NCBI GenBank assembly: GCA_021827225.1
Contig: JAKAXG010000210.1
Coordinates: 1 to 7,257, forward strand
From: Actinomycetes bacterium
Lineage (GTDB): Bacteria > Actinomycetota > Acidimicrobiia > Acidimicrobiales > Palsa-688
Length of the DNA stretch: 7,257 nt
Direction of reading: 5' to 3'
The notes below the pieces were generated by a model. That model saw only the letters and a program-made list of their open reading frames with translations. It did not search any database and was not told the origin of the DNA. The position numbers and the translations under genes are program-made. Shown here piece after piece: positions 6,500 through 7,257 of the stretch (its first letter is position 1; each line of letters starts with the position of its first letter).

Positions 6500-7257
6500 G
6501 CGCCCCCACCCGGGTCGAACTCGAGGACCACCTTCACGTCGCCGGGCTGGCGCTGGTAGGCGCTGCCCCAGTCCTCGAGCGGCACCCGGCGGCTGATCAC
6601 CCGTCCCAGCCAGTCGTGATCGGCCCCGGCCAGGGCCTGCGCCCCGGCTTCGTAATGGCGGCGGTTGGCGTTCACCGAGCCGAACACCACGTCGTTCTCC
6701 AGCACCATGCGCCGGTTGAGGAGGCCCACGTCCACCGGGATGTCGCGGCCGCCGGAGGAGACCCCGGTCAGGCAGACGATCCCGTTGGCCCCGGCGTGGT
6801 CCATGACGTCGAAGATCAGCGGTCCCACCCCCGTGCACTCGATCGCCACGTCCGCCTCGACCCCGACGTCGGCCACCGCGCCGTGGTGGTAGTGGGCTCC
6901 GAGGGCGGCTACCAGTTCCGGCTTCGGCCCGTCGGTCACCTGGTCGAGGACGTGCACCTCGATGCCCCGCTGCACCCCGAGCAGGGCGGCCAGCAGCCCG
7001 ATGGGGCCGGCGCCGGTCACCAGCGCGGTGCGCGGCTTCCACTCGGCCCGGGCGCCGATCCGCTCGATGTGGTCCCACGCCTTGGCCACCACCGTCGTCG
7101 GCTCCAGCAGCACGCCCAGGTTGCCGAGCTTCTTGTCCACCTTGACCACGAAGTCGGGGGTGATGCGGTAGCGCTCCCGGGCGTAGCCGTGGTGCTCCTT
7201 GATGCCCCACTCGGTGTACTTGCCGTTGCGGCACATGTCCCACTCGCCGACCGCGCA
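6496..7257 (-). CDS. gdh: Glucose 1-dehydrogenase-like zinc alcohol dehydrogenase, C-terminal part (5' end outside window)
   Basis: The last 253 residues of a medium-chain dehydrogenase resembling the glucose 1-dehydrogenase branch, which oxidises glucose to gluconolactone with NAD(P)+. The visible part begins with CAVGEWDMCRNGKYTEWGIK, the end of the structural-zinc cysteine lobe (two Cys visible) joined to the TE-GIKE-HG segment typical of this branch. VLLEPTTVVAKAW (visible residues 50-62) holds the Glu that often serves as a ligand or near-ligand of the catalytic zinc. The Rossmann motif GAGPIG (82-87) follows, then an Asp (105) after the second strand (VHVLDQ), which often goes with NAD+ use rather than NADP+. 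It ends in VVLEF, as relatives do. An internal ATG at 7236 is not the start, since conserved sequence continues upstream to the window edge. The substrate-binding N-terminal domain is missing, so other sugar or alcohol substrates cannot be ruled out. The stop overlaps the DUF2804 start. Confidence 0.82.
   Translation of the reverse strand, partial: CAVGEWDMCRNGKYTEWGIKEHHGYARERYRITPDFVVKVDKKLGNLGVLLEPTTVVAKAWDHIERIGARAEWKPRTALVTGAGPIGLLAALLGVQRGIEVHVLDQVTDGPKPELVAALGAHYHHGAVADVGVEADVAIECTGVGPLIFDVMDHAGANGIVCLTGVSSGGRDIPVDVGLLNRRMVLENDVVFGSVNANRRHYEAGAQALAGADHDWLGRVISRRVPLEDWGSAYQRQPGDVKVVLEFDPGGGA

Noticed and set aside
5637..6509. Second minus-strand open frame overlapping the DUF2804 gene
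   Set aside because: It is the same DNA in a different frame with a Gly/Arg/Pro-rich product; the 5654-6499 frame carries the conserved family segments.
5669..6559. Plus-strand open frame downstream of trpA as a further operon gene
   Set aside because: It is antisense to DUF2804 and the end of gdh, has no recognisable domain, and its product is low-complexity.

Overview
The window is very GC-rich, close-packed bacterial chromosome, probably from a high-GC actinobacterium. Three things point that way: the strong G/C bias at third codon positions, the Thr-rich 'TTTT' linkers in a secreted protein, and a TAGGCT-type -10 element just before a start codon. Having a stand-alone trpF between trpC and trpB argues against the Streptomyces/Mycobacterium type, where bifunctional PriA replaces TrpF. 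It would suit a deeper lineage such as Acidimicrobiia. That placement is an inference, not a demonstrated fact.

Plus strand, 2-5640: most of a tryptophan biosynthesis operon. It opens with the 3' end of trpE (anthranilate synthase component I). Two genes with no known part in tryptophan synthesis follow: a YgfZ/IBA57-type folate-binding Fe-S maintenance protein, 1 nt after trpE, and a putative secreted lipoprotein with a carboxypeptidase-regulatory-like domain, overlapping ygfZ by 4 nt. A 50-nt gap (2126-2175) holds a small GC-rich inverted repeat and a possible -10 element. After it comes the block trpC-trpF-trpB-trpA, in which each gene overlaps the next by exactly 4 nt (ATGA, GTGA, ATGA). 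Together these four enzymes convert phosphoribosylanthranilate to tryptophan. trpG and trpD are not in the window.

Minus strand, 5654-7257: a convergent two-gene unit. A glucose 1-dehydrogenase-like zinc-type alcohol dehydrogenase, with its 5' part beyond the window edge, is followed by a DUF2804-family protein that appears to start at a TTG overlapping the gdh stop by 4 nt. Only 13 nt separate the ends of trpA and the DUF2804 gene. A GC-rich inverted repeat with two alternative pairing partners lies across this junction and may terminate transcription from one or both sides.

I do not see an undescribed system here. Core metabolism accounts for the window. The points worth a second look are the two non-trp genes inside the trp operon, the C-terminal tail on TrpF, small substitutions at TrpA motif positions, the convergent hairpin, and the coupled gdh-DUF2804 pair. 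No RNA gene, mobile element, CRISPR array or origin was recognised, and no stretch longer than about 50 nt lacks a gene.
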